64,000 nt of DNA from Cucumis sativus (lineage: Eukaryota; Streptophyta; Magnoliopsida; Cucurbitales; Cucurbitaceae), in contig NW_022279564.1 of assembly GCF_000004075.3 (NCBI RefSeq), forward strand, positions 124,001-188,000, written 5' to 3'. The notes under the pieces are model-generated. The model ran no database searches and was not told the origin of the DNA. It saw nothing but the letters and a program-made list of their open reading frames with translations. Positions 15,114 through 28,101 of the stretch are shown piece by piece. How positions within the stretch are numbered: the first letter of the stretch is position 1; each line of letters opens with the position of its first letter. Both the position numbers and the translations under genes were made by a program.

Positions 15114-18100
15114 TGTGATTCAACAAGAAAGGTTGGTATTTGGTTGCAACAAAACAACTTCAGATTCAGTTTGTTTTCTTTTTTTGAAGATCTTCCTGGA
15201 GTAGCTGGCTGAGTTACAAGGCAAGTCGATAATCCTCTGAGAACGGTTGATTTTGAACTCGGGACTTTGCAACAGTTCAACCAAGGATTGTAAATGTAAA
15301 ATGATTCACTATTTAATCAAGGAAAGGAAGAAGATGGAAAGACGTTTTGGGTCATTATGATGCTGCTGCTTGGCTTCATGAAGATGAATCAGATCTTTAA
15401 CTTCTATTTGATATAAATGTACTTTACTACCTTTGAGTAATTCTCTTTTAAGAGATTTTTCAAATTTAAACATCACAAAAATACTCTCTCCAAATACAAC
15501 TCTTACTCTTAGACCTTTCATCTAACAAAGTTTTGCATGACATTGTATTCAAATATTTTCTTTTTCATCTAAATTTTTATTGGTTTTTTAATCAAATGAT
15601 AGTTTTGAAATATTGAATAGTGTGAAAATTCAATACAGGATAGACCCAATCTTGGGGCTCTCTTGCACCTATATTTTCTTCTGCTTAACTCAAATGAGAT
15701 TCAATATTTTGACTGTCAATTTCTATGTAAGTTGTTTTCTTTCACTCACTCATATAACTATCTGATTTAGTTCATTAATCTGAATAATATATATAAAAAC
15801 AATGATATCTATTCAATGCATTTCAACCCTTTTCTCGAGAAAAATAGAAGAAGTTTATGTCTCAACGAATCACACGTAGAGATATTGATAATTCACATAG
15901 AGCTAGTACCCTTCGAGAAGTGATTGGTCTTCCATATGCTATAAACTGTATTTTGATCTCACACTAAGCCAAGAAATTAAAAAACAATCAATTTTGTTAA
16001 ACAATTTCAATTATCGTAATATACATAAAATATCATTTTAATATTGTGTACTTCAACCATTTAGTTTATCTTTTATTCTTTCTAAAAAATTTACTTTATA
16101 ATTTGTACTTCACATAATGTCTTTTACTATCCATTATTGTTATTTAATTAATTTTGATAAACTATTAAAAATATTTTTAAATATAGTAAAATTAATAAAT
16201 ATTTATAAAATATAATAAAAATTAAGATTCTAATCCAGCTCAAAGATCAAATTTACAAATTTATCCTTTCGAGATTTTTTCAAAATATAAAAAAGAGAGA
16301 GAATTGATTTTGTAGAATTGACCCATCTCTCCTACAAAATAATAAGTTATGTAGTCACGGACTATGGTGGTGGCAATATCTCTTTCACATCACATTCTTT
16401 ATTTTCATTTTTCTTTCTAAGTTTTCTTTTCTTTATAATATATATATATAAAAATTTATTTCATAACCATAAATCACGTTGTTGAGTAAAACAATTTCAT
16501 ATCTTATAATATTCTTTTTCTAATTGGACGTTTCCTTTTTTATATCTAATAAAACAATAAGTTCAAGAAAATTATCATTATTGACTAATTGATTGCAAAA
16601 TTAGTTTCTTGTATGTCTTTCCTTTATTTATTTAATTACCACTTGAACTTAATTCTCTTCGTTCAAGTAGATAAAACGTTTGACTCATTTGTAAATATTT
16701 TTTTATCAAAAATTAATTTCATCCGAATTGACTAAAAGAATTGCTTTTACCAAAACTCGTTTCATAAATGTTATTTAAAATTTTAAAAAAATTTAGTTTG
16801 AATGTAAATAGTTTTTTAAAAAGTATTGCTTATTTATTTATCTTCCTTATTTAATTATGTTGAGTTTTTAACTAATAAATTAAAATGTAAGCTAAGTGTG
16901 ATTACGGTTGATGTTGTTTACTTGTGTTTTGAATTCGTACCAATACATGGAATCTACGATTAAATTCATCAACAAAAGTTGTAATCAATCCAATTTAATT
17001 GGTTCTCATGAGTAAAAGTAACACTAAAATTTATAACTTTAGATAAACGCGATCAAAAGCAAGTCTAAATACATTTACGATTATAGTCCATTACAATTAA
17101 ATTTCAGTGATAATCCATAAACGTGACCTTAAACTAACTCGTTTGCATCTTTTCGGCTATATATATATATAATTTTTTTTATTGAGGTTGGTGAAGGAAT
17201 GTGAGAGAAGCAGTAGGAAATTGCCAAATGTAAAAATATGAGTGAAATTAAAATAAAAACATGATTAAAATGGGTATGATTAATAATTGAGTCTGATGAA
17301 AGGCAAGCAATCTCTCTCATTTTCTTATTTTTCTTATTTTATTTTGTTTATATATATATATATAAAGTTGAAAGGACTTGGTTTGTACACGTAATCAGTA
17401 GCTACATCACAAAGGGTGTTTATATGGTCCACGTGGAACCCACAAAAAGAGCATCCAATGCCAGGTGTATGCATCACTATGACACCAATCACCTTTTAGT
17501 CAAACACATTTTCTTCGGCCCCACCCCCACCTCATCATTTCATTTCGTCTTTTTTTACAAATTTTATACACTCATTTTTATTTTTTGAAAAAATGTTTAT
17601 TTAATTTATAGATTTAATCATTAATATGGTGTTGGGGATTTAGGGTTTCCTTTCCAAAAAAGAAAGAGAAGACTGGACGTCTGGTGCTTTTGAATGAATT
17701 CAGTGGTTTAGGTACCGACAGATTTAGTGTAGGTCTCTTTTGTTCAATGTTCAATAGTATTCTCTATCGATCTTAGTTTTTTCAAGCTTCATTTTTACTA
17801 AATTAAAAAATATTTAAACTATTTTAGTGATATGTTAATAATTAACCAAGTGTTTGGGGCTTAGGGTTTTTTCTTTAAAAAGTAAAGTATTTGAGGCTAT
17901 TGGAATAAATCGTCGGTTTGAGATGTATGTTAAGAGAACGAGAGGTAATGACTATTTTAACTTAGTGATCAAAATAATCATCTCTCTCTTTCTACAATGT
18001 TTTTCATGACTCTACATGTTGCTGATCGTTCTACTTTTATGGATCTCTGTTTGAAGGTCAAACCAAGAAAACTATGTATATAGATACAAAGAACAACGGA

Positions 18101-19699
18101 AAAAACCATTATTGAAATTAAAACTAAAGAACCAAAAAAATCCTCAAATACTTTTTTGAGGTTATTTATACATTTAATTCCGTACATATAATATAATAAT
18201 TTATTTTAGTATTACGAGCTATTTCTTGGAAAAAGAAACAGATCAACCCTTATTCTTCAATGACTTTTGAATTATATAACTTATCATCATTTTTTAAACA
18301 TATATTTAAGTTGACGATATTTTTTGTGTGCGTGAAGGTTGGTGACTTATACTCAACAACTATCACTAATAGATATATGTTTTTGTGCAATATTATTATT
18401 ATGATGTTAGAGAATTGATTACTTTTTTTGTATGCCTTTCAATATCATTTTTTTAAATAGTAAAATTATAATTAGTAAACCGAAAATTAGGTTTTAAATT
18501 TTGTATGAAACTATTTTCCTATGTTCGAAAAACTTAATATACCCAAAAAAATTACAAAAACTAAACTTATATTTTAACAAATACATTAATAAAGTATCTA
18601 AATTAAGGATAAAAATATCGTTGATGTTAACATTTCAATCGTGTTTCGATTGTTTGATATAAACAAAGGTCAGATTATAACGTAAAGAGAAGAATCAATT
18701 TTGTATTCTCGATATTTCTCTTTCATGATCGATAATCGAAATATATACCATACTTGTTCGAATAAGTATGATTCTTTTTTCTCTCCCTAATGCCAACCCA
18801 TTTTTATTAATTTATTTCACTTTAGAATATATGATCACATATATCTATACAAAAATCATTTTATATATCTTTTACTCCACCTCTCCTACACTAAGTTTCT
18901 TATATTCATTCACCAATGATTCAATAACATAACAATGATAGTATAAAATCTAAACGTATATCTTATTATTGTTAAATAATATATCTATTTGTAACAATGC
19001 GTATTTGTTGTATTATATTTTTATCTTTACTATATTAAAAAGGACCAACGAGAATTTTTAATTTTAAATTTTCTCACAGTGTACATTTCTTATATTTTGC
19101 TGTATATACTCTAATCACATTTTTTTCTTATATCACCTTAAATTCATCCTTAAAAAAATGGATTCGATATCGTACTTCATTTTGTTTAATTAAGAACATT
19201 TAAAATTACAAATAAACATACCCTACTTCATTTGATCCGTTTCACGTTAGAAAATTATGTTTCAAACGATTTATAGACACATAAATACTTTAAATTTATA
19301 TAATAGATTAACTCAAGATCATTCATGTCAAATTATCAAAAATAAGAATTTTTTTAGCTCGATGTCAATTTTAGAGATAATAATTGAGTGTCTAATAACA
19401 TATTACGTATAATAAACTCTTGTGATATATCAGTTGATAGACTCTCAAATTTGGCTATATTTATAAATTTAATTTTGTTGGTACATATTAATAATTTAAA
19501 TGAAATTGTTATATTTAATTTATATTATTTGGGTTAAATCAACCTATTATCATCTTGATGGGAACACATAGTAAATGTTTGGTGTCGTTTTAAATACATT
19601 AACCTGGCGTTTCGGGGGCATCAAAATGGCGTCGTTTAGAGGGAAGTTGAAGAATGTATCCGTTTAGGTATATTAGAAGCTGAGGTGGCAAAATTTTGA

Positions 19700-19766
19700 C
19701 TACGGTTAAGGGGTTAATTTCAGTTGGTGCGAAAGGTCTACGACCATCGGTGGACATTAACCGTAG
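19700..19766. promoter_or_regulatory. Inverted repeat CTACGGTTAA / TTAACCGTAG
   Basis: Two perfect 10-base arms at 19700-19709 and 19757-19766, 47 bases apart, about 155-220 bases upstream of the NDL TATA box. Each arm contains a GGTTAA core of the kind bound by GT- or MYB-type factors. It may be a paired binding site or a hairpin; no function is proven. Confidence 0.4.
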
Positions 19767-19921
19767 GTTAACTCTTACCCGTTGGAAACATAATAATAAT
19801 TATATATAAAAAAAAAGAAAGATAAAAGAGAGATAGAGAGAGAAAAGAAAAATACAGAAAGAAAAAAGAGTTTTATTATTAAAACAGACAGAGAGAAAGA
19901 GAAAGAGAAAGAATCGCTTTG

Positions 19922-19929
19922 TATATAAG
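19922..19929 (+). promoter_or_regulatory. TATA box TATATAAG of the NDL gene
   Basis: Canonical TATA motif 143 bases before the NDL start codon, following a GA-rich stretch and followed by a non-AT-rich leader. This predicts a transcription start around 19950-19960 and a leader of roughly 110 bases. Confidence 0.6.
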
Positions 19930-20064
19930 CCAACGAAGCCAAAGCCTATAATTCTGGAAGACGAGAGACGAGAGTAAAATCAAAAGAGAGAGACCCTTCT
20001 CCGTCTGCGACAGCGTCCGGCTGTTTTGGTGGTAGCGCTATTCAACGGACATAGAGCTACGGCC

Positions 20065-23000
20065 ATGGCAGATTCTAATGACTCTGTTTCCGTCGACATG
20101 GAGAAGATCTATCTCGGCGGCAAGGTTTCTTTTCTTTTCTCTAAGAGTTAATTAATTTCTTCCATTTTGTCATCTGGGTTTTTCTTTGATGCATTTGTTT
20201 GTGGTGTACTTGAATCGGGGTTTTCTTTTCTTTTTTGTTGGTTGGTTTTTTTTTTTTTTTTTGTTGTTGTTATTGCTGATTTGATTGGGTAAATGTCCTG
20301 TTTTTTTTTTTTTTTGGTTGTGTTGTGGGGTTGGGGATTCTCATTATTGGTGAAATGTCTTATGGCATTCTATAGGTTTGTTTGGATGTGAAGAAGAAGA
20401 AAAAAGTAGGAAATTATTTCGGGGATTATAACTTTTTCTACTCTTGTGTTTCTTTTCCCCATTCCGATCTGGTTCATTTCTGTGGCTTGATTGACTAAGA
20501 ATTTTCCATTTTTTGGAAGTTATTAATAATTAAGTTCAAACCTTTTTCCCAAAAGTTCATTAATTAGCTACTTAATGGGTTTGGTTTTGAGGTTACTTTC
20601 TTGATTCAGGGATTGGTGTTTTATCCCTGCTTTGTTTTTAAATGCAAGATGTGATAACGATGGGCTTTGTGCATTTCCTATTTCTGGCTTTTGGGGTTCT
20701 TTTTTATTTTCTGATCCTAATTGTTATGTTCTCTTTTTTGGGTTTTATTATGTTCAATTTCGTATTCAATTTTTCTTTACCTCTTTTGATCAAAGGGTTT
20801 TCACCTGGTCGAGCTTTTAATGATGGTTACAACGGATTGGAGACATCTTATTTATCTTTAGTTTGTGCTTTTTAATGATCTTTAATTGTTCTGTTTGGGG
20901 TATATATTGATTGTTCGTTTGAACTTTCCAGTTATCAATGGCTTATGTACACGTTGTTGTTTGTTAGATATATTTTCCATTTTTTTCCTTCTTATTCTTG
21001 CTCTGGTGGTATTTTATTTTTAAGTTTCTTTTGTAGATTAAGATTGTTTCTACTTTTTGACCTTTTTCTTATTCTATGGTTTTTTATTTTATTCGTTGTT
21101 ATATTCATCCCTTGTAATTGTGGTACTGCTCGTTGATAAAAGCAAATTGCAGTCTACTGAATAAACCATACCTTTGCCTACTTTTCTGCTTCTTTTCTTC
21201 TTTTTGTAATGGAACTTTATTTGTATTGACAGGGGTAGTTGCTTGTTTATCTTGGCTGTTGTCATAATTTTTTTAAGCTGTTGATAATTTAAATGCTGAG
21301 CAATAAATTTGTTATGCGCACTACTTTTATAAAGTTTATACTAAGTTGAATGGACAAGTTAGCTTGGGCATCTTGAAAGGAAATGCACTTGGACTGTTCT
21401 TTACAGATATACTTGGCTGGAAATGTTGGCTAGTTGAACATTATTCTTTCCTCAAAGGCTTCCTTTTTACTCATCCATAGCTCATATGGAAATAATATGT
21501 GATTAGAACAATGGACAACTACGAGAATGTTTCGTATCGATGTTCTTCTTGATTTGAGTGTTTCATTTCCCCATTACTTCTTACACGTCATCTTACTGAC
21601 TTAATACATGCCACTCATGTTATTCTCAGGAGCATCATGTACGAACTGGCCAGGGTTCTGTGTCTGTAATAGTCTGTGGAGACCAAGATAAGCCGCCACT
21701 TATTACTTATCCCGATTTGGCTCTAAATCGTAAGTGCTTGGTGTTATATTTATGTTATGATTTTGGTGGTGATATTTTATATATTTGGTTTCTTGTTATA
21801 TTAATTATGTGAGATAACTTTTAAGTGGTGCCTTTGCCCTGAGTTCTTGCAGATATGTCATGTTTTCAAGGATTATTCTTTTTCCCAGAAGCAGCTTCGT
21901 TGCTACTTCATAACTTTTGCATCTACCATATCAGCCCTCCTGGACATGAGGTCTGTATTATTGTTGAGTAAATTTGTGTCATGGATAACTTTGGGCCTGC
22001 TCCTGAATACTATATTCACATAGTTTCCTTTTTGGAACTTTACCAAGAGTTCTTGCAGTTAGGAGCTGCTGAGATTTGTGAGGATGATCCTTCACCCTCT
22101 GCCGATGATTTAGCAGATCAAATCCTTGAGGTTCTCAACTATTTTGGGTAAGTACACTTGTCCCTCTCCTTCACTATTGAATATGAGATAAAAGATTATA
22201 TAGCTGACTTATCACTGGGTTATATCTATTACAGACTCGGTGCGGTGATGTGCATGGGGGTAACAGCTGGCGCTTACATTCTTAGTCTTTTTGCTGTACG
22301 TTCATTGTATCATAAAATTTATTGAATCATGAAATCAAAGTTTTTCTTGGTTTTGACCAATTTATTATTTTACAGTTGAAGTATAGAGAGCGAGTTCTTG
22401 GTTTAATTCTTATATCCCCCTTATGCAAGTCGCCCTCTTGGTCCGAATGGTTCTATAATAAGGTAGTCTTTTCATCATTTCTTACACTCCAATACACTCA
22501 AGTTTTGATAGATGTTATATATCACACATCCCTTGTAAATTGCAGGTAATGTCAAACTTGTTGTACTTCTATGGCATGTGCGGTTTGTTGAAAGAGTGCT
22601 TGCTTCAGCGGTACTTCAGTAAGGTAATATAGTTTCCATTCTTTGAGAATTTTCTTTTTCTGTGTTCGTCTTTTATACTCTTGTTGTTGACTGGGTTCAT
22701 GAAATTGTTATTACGTGCAACAGGAGGTCCGTGGTAGTGCAGAAGTTGCAGAGTCTGATATAGTTCAAGCATGTAGAAAAGTATGTTCTTTATGTCAATC
22801 ATTCAACTCTGAGAGTTTCATATTGTCTAAAACTAGTTTGTCTCTCATGTTTCATTCTGTTGGGCAAACTTCTTGTTGTTGTTGGTTCTTCAAACTTTGC
22901 GTTTGGTTTGATAAAGATGGTTTATTTGTTGTGTCAGCTACTTGATGAGAGACAGAGCAACAATGTTTTGAGGTTCCTCCAAGCCATTAATAGGTAAAAT

Positions 23001-23539
23001 GGTTTTCCTATCTTAACTATTCTTTTCCTCTTGTCAACATATATGTTAAATTTGCAACATTTATTCCCCTTTTGCAGAAGACCAGACATTACTGAAGGGT
23101 TAAAAAGGCTCCGGTGTCGTACTCTCATTTTCGTCGGGGATAGCTCACCTTTCCATTCTGAAGCACTCCATATGATATCAAAATTGGATAGAAGATATAG
23201 TGCCTTGGTTGAGGTATGACAATCAAAAGAACAAAAATAACCTTCCTTTCAGCACGGAATGTGTGCGATGCAGAAGCAACTGTGTAGGCTTTGTTAACTA
23301 ATTAACTCAACGGTTGGTTCACACAGGTCCAAGCTTGTGGATCGATGGTAACCGAAGAGCAGCCACACGCAATGTTGATACCGATGGAGTACTTCTTCAT
23401 GGGGTATGGATTATATAGGCCATGCCAGTTCAGTGATAGTCCACGGAGTCCATTAAGTCCATCTTGTATCTCCCCAGAGCTTCTTTCTCCAGAAAGCATG
23501 GGATTAAAGCTAAAACCAATAAAAACGCGCATTTCTTAA
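20065..23539 (+). CDS. NDL: NDRG/NDL protein (N-MYC downregulated-like, pollen-specific SF21 type)
   Basis: Plant NDL proteins bind the G-protein beta subunit AGB1 and modulate auxin transport. They have an alpha/beta-hydrolase fold but are not enzymes. Eleven exons: 20065-20124, 21630-21729, 21853-21950, 22059-22147, 22235-22295, 22376-22462, 22546-22623, 22724-22780, 22938-22993, 23078-23213, 23327-23539; all GT-AG with consistent phases, 344 aa, the usual family length. Recognisable blocks are [41 protein letters not shown] at the nucleophile-elbow position, [43 protein letters not shown] and the Ser/Pro-rich tail ending IKTRIS. The elbow reads G-V-T-A-G, so the catalytic serine is replaced as expected for NDRG proteins. 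Intron 1 is 1.5 kb, common in highly expressed plant genes. Start is the only ATG in a leader with G at +4. Confidence 0.96.
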
Positions 23540-25746
23540 ACGTCACAAGGACATGTAGAATTGGAAAAGAAGAGAGGAGGCTATGGTTTGCTTGTGATTC
23601 AAAACTCTGTCTGTCTGTAAGTTTTTCTTTTCCAGATTTTTGATTTGTTGAAAGGAGCGTTTGTGTAGATAGGGGGAGAGAAAAAAAAAAAGGGTATTCA
23701 CAATGATGGGTAAATAACTAATAGGGAGATACACATTCATTCTTTTGTAGTCATCAGACATAAAAGAGATCATATTCTTGAACTCTGTGGATTCGTATAT
23801 TCTTCACTCTGACCAAATATATTAAAATATTTATCAATGATCTTGAATTCTGCCTTGCTGCTCCTGCTCCTACTTATTATTCTAAACATGGTGTACCTTC
23901 TCTTTGGGGGGAAGATATACATTTTTGTTGGTTTCTATTTGATTCTCAAGCTTCAAAATGTTATACTCTTAGTTGGTTTTGATTAATATCTAGTTTTTCT
24001 GCTAACCACTGACTTTCAATCTGACCAATATACTTATTTATCAATGATGTTGAACTGAGCTGTTGGCTTGTTGTAAACAATAGTAGTATTATTATCATAT
24101 TCTTTTTGGCCCCACGCCCTCCACTGTATTGAAAAAGAGAGAATGATTGAAAAGGGCTTAGCTGGGATTCACGGAATGAGGAATTGTATGCATAAAATAT
24201 TTAGCGTGATTCCCGCTATCTATTTAATAACACAAACCAATTGTGTAACCAAAAGAAACAACCAACATTCATGTGCACCGCTCCCCCTTCCCTTCTTTTC
24301 CTTATTCTTCATTTATTCTCTTTTACTCATTTGACTCTTTATATGCTCATCACACCATCATCCAACCTTGTTACTTCCATTATCATCAACTTCTAATTTT
24401 CTAATTTTTGTGTGTAATTTTTTTAAGAATATTTACAAATTATAACAAAGTTATTGATAAACACTCCTAGTAGATATTCACATAAGTGTCTATCAATATG
24501 CTTAATGATATTGACAGAAGTTTATCAATGTCTTATCATTATTAAATTTGTCATTTAACTTAAAAATTAATTACAATTCTTTTCAGGGATGTTTGGTTAG
24601 ATTTTGGAGACAAGTGAGACTCAAACTGAACGGATCGATTTTATAAATTAGGGAACTAGGTCAAAGTCCAATAAAGGGCAAGATTAATTGTTCGCCTTTT
24701 GATCGGTTTGATTCTACGTTGTATTAGTTTTTTTTTTTTTTGGTTTACTTATTTTGAAACGAAATGGTTACCAAACATGACTTAAGTAATTAAAGTTTTT
24801 CGCATTTTGTGTACAACAACTATGAAGTAGAAAATCAAATTATCGTTGAACTAAACTCACTTTTAAGATAAAAAAAGTTCATTTAAATTGATTTTTTTTC
24901 TTTTTCGTACAACAAGTAGATGTAAAGAAAGAAATTCGAACAACAAACTTTGTAGTTATTAATATACACGTAAGTACCTGTTGGGTATTTGAATTGATAT
25001 CGAGAGGTTCACATATTTAATAAAGTTAACTAAATAAATGTTGGTTAGGGATTGAATATGTTGGTTGGAAGAGGAAAGCTTCATTGCATTGCATTTGCAT
25101 GTGCAAATTTAATTGCTTTTTTGAAAAGGTGAATTGAATTTGAAAGTTTGACAAAGTCTAATGTCCATTGGCCAATTTTATTTCATAATTGAATATATGG
25201 TTGGTTCATTTTTTTTAAAATTTAAAAAGCAATTTTACCCCATTGTTTTCTAATATAACAAAATGAAAAAAAATATATATATATAACTGTATCTATAAAT
25301 AGTTTTAATAATTTTATTTTAAATAAACTGCAAATATAAAAAAATATGTGAGTAGTATAAATATGTTTAATAAAGTTGAAAAGTATGAACTTAATGTTAG
25401 TCTAAAATTTCTTAATTCCAAATATGGATATTTTGGGCTTAGCTTAAAAACTTAATTATCTATTTTGGATTTGGATTAAAATTTGGTTGTACAGTTTGTA
25501 AATTTTTCTATTTTTAAAAATCTTTCAATTAATTAATCTAAAATTACTTTATAATCTTCGCTTTAATATGAATTGTTTTATTAAAGAATTTATATTATTT
25601 AAAGGCTTCGAATTTTACTTCAATTATTTTTCCGATTTATTGGCGGCCGTCGGGTTTCATCGCCGGCGGCTGACTTGAAGGTGGAAACGACCTCTTGGAT
25701 CGCTGCGCATCCGGTTTAAGTTTCTGGACCGTTTGCGGTGGCCGAG
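23540..25746. other. Intergenic region, NDL / HAD phosphatase
   Basis: Holds the NDL 3' UTR and AT-rich filler. A copy of the dispersed TATC-rich repeat lies at about 24425-24560. The last ~130 bases before the phosphatase are GC-richer (GGCGGCCGTCGGG and similar) and are probably its leader. No gene supported. Confidence 0.6.
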
Positions 25747-28101
25747 ATGGCTGGGATTACCATAGTTTTCGACTTTGATCGGACGATCATTGATGGGGAC
25801 AGCGATAATTTGGTGGTGACTCAAATGGGTCTTACAAATCTCTTCAACAAGCTCTACTCTTCCTTGGCGTGGAACTCTCTCATGGTTTGTAATTTGCATT
25901 TTACTTTTTCTACTGTCTCTGCACTTCAATTTTCAATTCATTGATTGCTATGGTTTAGATGGAATTAGGGAAATGAAGAATTGTTTTTATTTCTACATGT
26001 TATTAGCAAGGAATTTTGAGATTTTTTTATGTTTAATTCTACTTTGGCTGTGGATTGCTGGGATTGATTTTGATAGGATACCTTGATAGTGGAGCTCCAA
26101 TCACAAGGAAGAACTATGGGGGATATTGCAAAGTGTTTGGAAGGTGCTGCATTGCATCCACGAATTATTGCTGCTATTAGATCAGCTCATGATGCTGGGT
26201 AACTTTTCGTATTTGTTTATGATTAAATTGATGGTCTAAGGGCATCTTTGAGAGTGATTTTGTTTTGTCATGTTTCAAGAACCACTCTTGAACATGTTTT
26301 TAATCATTTCAATGCTTGGTTTTACACTTTTTAAATGTAGTTTTTATACCATTGAAATGATTAAAAGAAACAACCAAATGCCATCAAGATTGATTTTGCT
26401 TGTCACATAGTCGCTAGTGCTACAATCAAAGAGTTCCTCCTCAATCCATCTTTTGGGGAGAAGGATTTTTTTTCTTTTCCTTTTTGGCTTGTGAAATCTT
26501 ATAGGTTTTGTAGGGTGAATGGATTCGTAGGGTGTTTAGGGGAGTGTATAGGGATTGTTCGGAGATTTGGCCCCTCGTTCGCTTTCACATTTTTTTGTAC
26601 GATTTAATTTTGAAGACCTTTCGTATTTATTCTATAGACACTATTTTGCACAGTTGGGAGTCTCTTTTTATAGAGAGAGCCCATTTTTTGTTAGTTTGTT
26701 TTTTGCATGTTTTTGTATTCTTTACATTTTTTTCTTAGTGAATGTTGTTGAAAGAAAAAAAAAAAACAATTTCAAAATCACTCTTTTATAGATTGTCCAT
26801 GACATTGCTTAGAAGTGTTTTAATGACTAACTGGAAGGACATGGGATTGATATTATCTCAGGTGTGACTTAAGGATAATTAGTGATGCAAATCAGTTTTT
26901 CATTGAGACAATCTTAGAACATCATGGTGTGTTGGGATGCTTTTCCACTATCAACACAAATCCTACCTTTGTTGATGGAAAAGGAAGGCTTAGAATTTCA
27001 CCATATCATGATGAATCATCTCCTCATGGCTGCAATTTGTGCCCATCAAATATGTGTAAGGTATTTGTTAGGTTACTCAGTTCCTAATCCTGCATTTATA
27101 GATCTTGCTGTATGATTGAAAGTTCCAGTTTAATTGCTCTGCTGATTAAGAAAGTTCTTTAGCTGCTGTGTAAAATAAGCTTTTCCATTTTAAGGTATGA
27201 GCTTTAGGATAGGATATATACTACAACCTTGCAATGTATGAATCTGGGAGGACAATGTGTTTCTTATATAATAAAGATGAAGACCTCCTTTTGTTTTCTT
27301 GAGTTCTAATGCCATATTGTGGAGATCCTGAGAACATATTTTTGCTGCTTTGCTTTGTCTTGTTAAATTAGGTTCCTTTTCAAGTCGGTTAAATTACAAG
27401 GTTAGATCAGGCAACACAACTACACTAACACAACCTAAACCTAAGCAACCTATTCAACAAGTCCACCTAGCCTAAAACTAAAAGAAAATACTAATACTAA
27501 TGCTAATAATAAAAATAATAAACCAAACCGATGAATCTTCAACAATTTGATGGAGTTCTTCATTTATCTTCATACTTCCCCATCTAATATTCTTCTTCTT
27601 TGAACGATTTTTCTATTCTGTTGACCATTGTATTTCAATATTTATGATGTTGCTTTTTATATTGTTTTTCAGTGTTTGTATTGTAATTGATTCTGTTGTT
27701 ATTAACTTGATATTTTATGTTTCTGAGGGGATTGCATTTCTATTCGTCGTGCTTTTGCTTTGTATGTGGGCATGGGATTTGTTGAATAAACTTATGAGAT
27801 CAAACTGCGGATTCTGTTGCAGGGCCTTGTAGTCGATCAAATCCGAGCATCGAAAGGGGAAAAAAACGAATTCATATACATTGGAGATGGAGGGGGTGAT
27901 TATTGTCCAACCCTAAGGCTTCAAGAAGGAGATCACGTGATGCCTAGGAAGCTCTATCCTCTCTCAGATCGCATAAACTCCAATCAAACAATTGTAAAGG
28001 CTAAGATCCATGAATGGAGTGATGGGAAAGAGCTGGAGAAGATCTTATTAAACATTTTGGATATCAAAAAAATTCAATTATGCAATCCAGAGGTAGTTTA
28101 A
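25747..28101 (+). CDS. PHOSPHO-type HAD phosphatase (plant PPsPase/thiamine-phosphate-phosphatase-like)
   Basis: Soluble HAD-superfamily phosphomonoesterase of the PHOSPHO1 / plant PS2-PECP family. Relatives act on pyrophosphate, phosphocholine/phosphoethanolamine or phosphorylated vitamins; the substrate of this branch (Arabidopsis At4g29530 type) is not settled. Four exons: 25747-25884, 26077-26198, 26862-27060, 27823-28101; GT-AG, consistent phases, 245 aa. HAD motif I is VFDFDRTIIDGDSD (residues 7-20) with both catalytic Asp present; motif II is the Ser of RIISDAN; motif IV is the acidic IGDGGGDYCP, in which GGGD replaces the usual GxND. HGCNLCPSNMCK is the family's cysteine block. Start ATG 25747 puts motif I at the very N-terminus as in relatives. 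Intron 2 contains a probable LINE 3' end. No transit peptide is evident. Confidence 0.92.
26460..26766 (+). mobile_element. 5'-truncated LINE-like 3' end in phosphatase intron 2
   Basis: A GC-richer block with an open frame reading CSEIWPLVRFH and ILHSWESLF resembles the C-terminal end of plant LINE ORF2 as I remember it. It is followed by TTCTTAGTGAATGTTGTTGA and a run of A. The plus-strand orientation matches the gene. The left boundary is uncertain and no target duplication was identified. Confidence 0.6.

Larger units (their letters stand above)
15114..20064. other. Long intergenic region including the NDL promoter
   Basis: About 5 kb without a supportable gene. The left part holds 3' UTR of the lysine-rich gene. 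15700-19550 is AT-rich with TA microsatellites (for example 16438-16450, 17158-17170, 17348-17364) and chance open frames only. A palindromic G-box-like CCACGTGG sits at 17429-17436. The last ~450 bases before the NDL gene are less AT-rich and contain a short inverted repeat, GA-rich sequence (about 19811-19910) and a TATA box. Confidence 0.6.

Noticed and set aside
20632-21136. Three plus-strand frames of 62-77 codons rich in Phe
   Set aside because: They lie in NDL intron 1, and their composition (TTT/TTC runs) follows the T-rich intron.
25657-25929. 90-codon minus-strand frame over phosphatase exon 1
   Set aside because: Antisense shadow of a GC-richer exon with no family resemblance.
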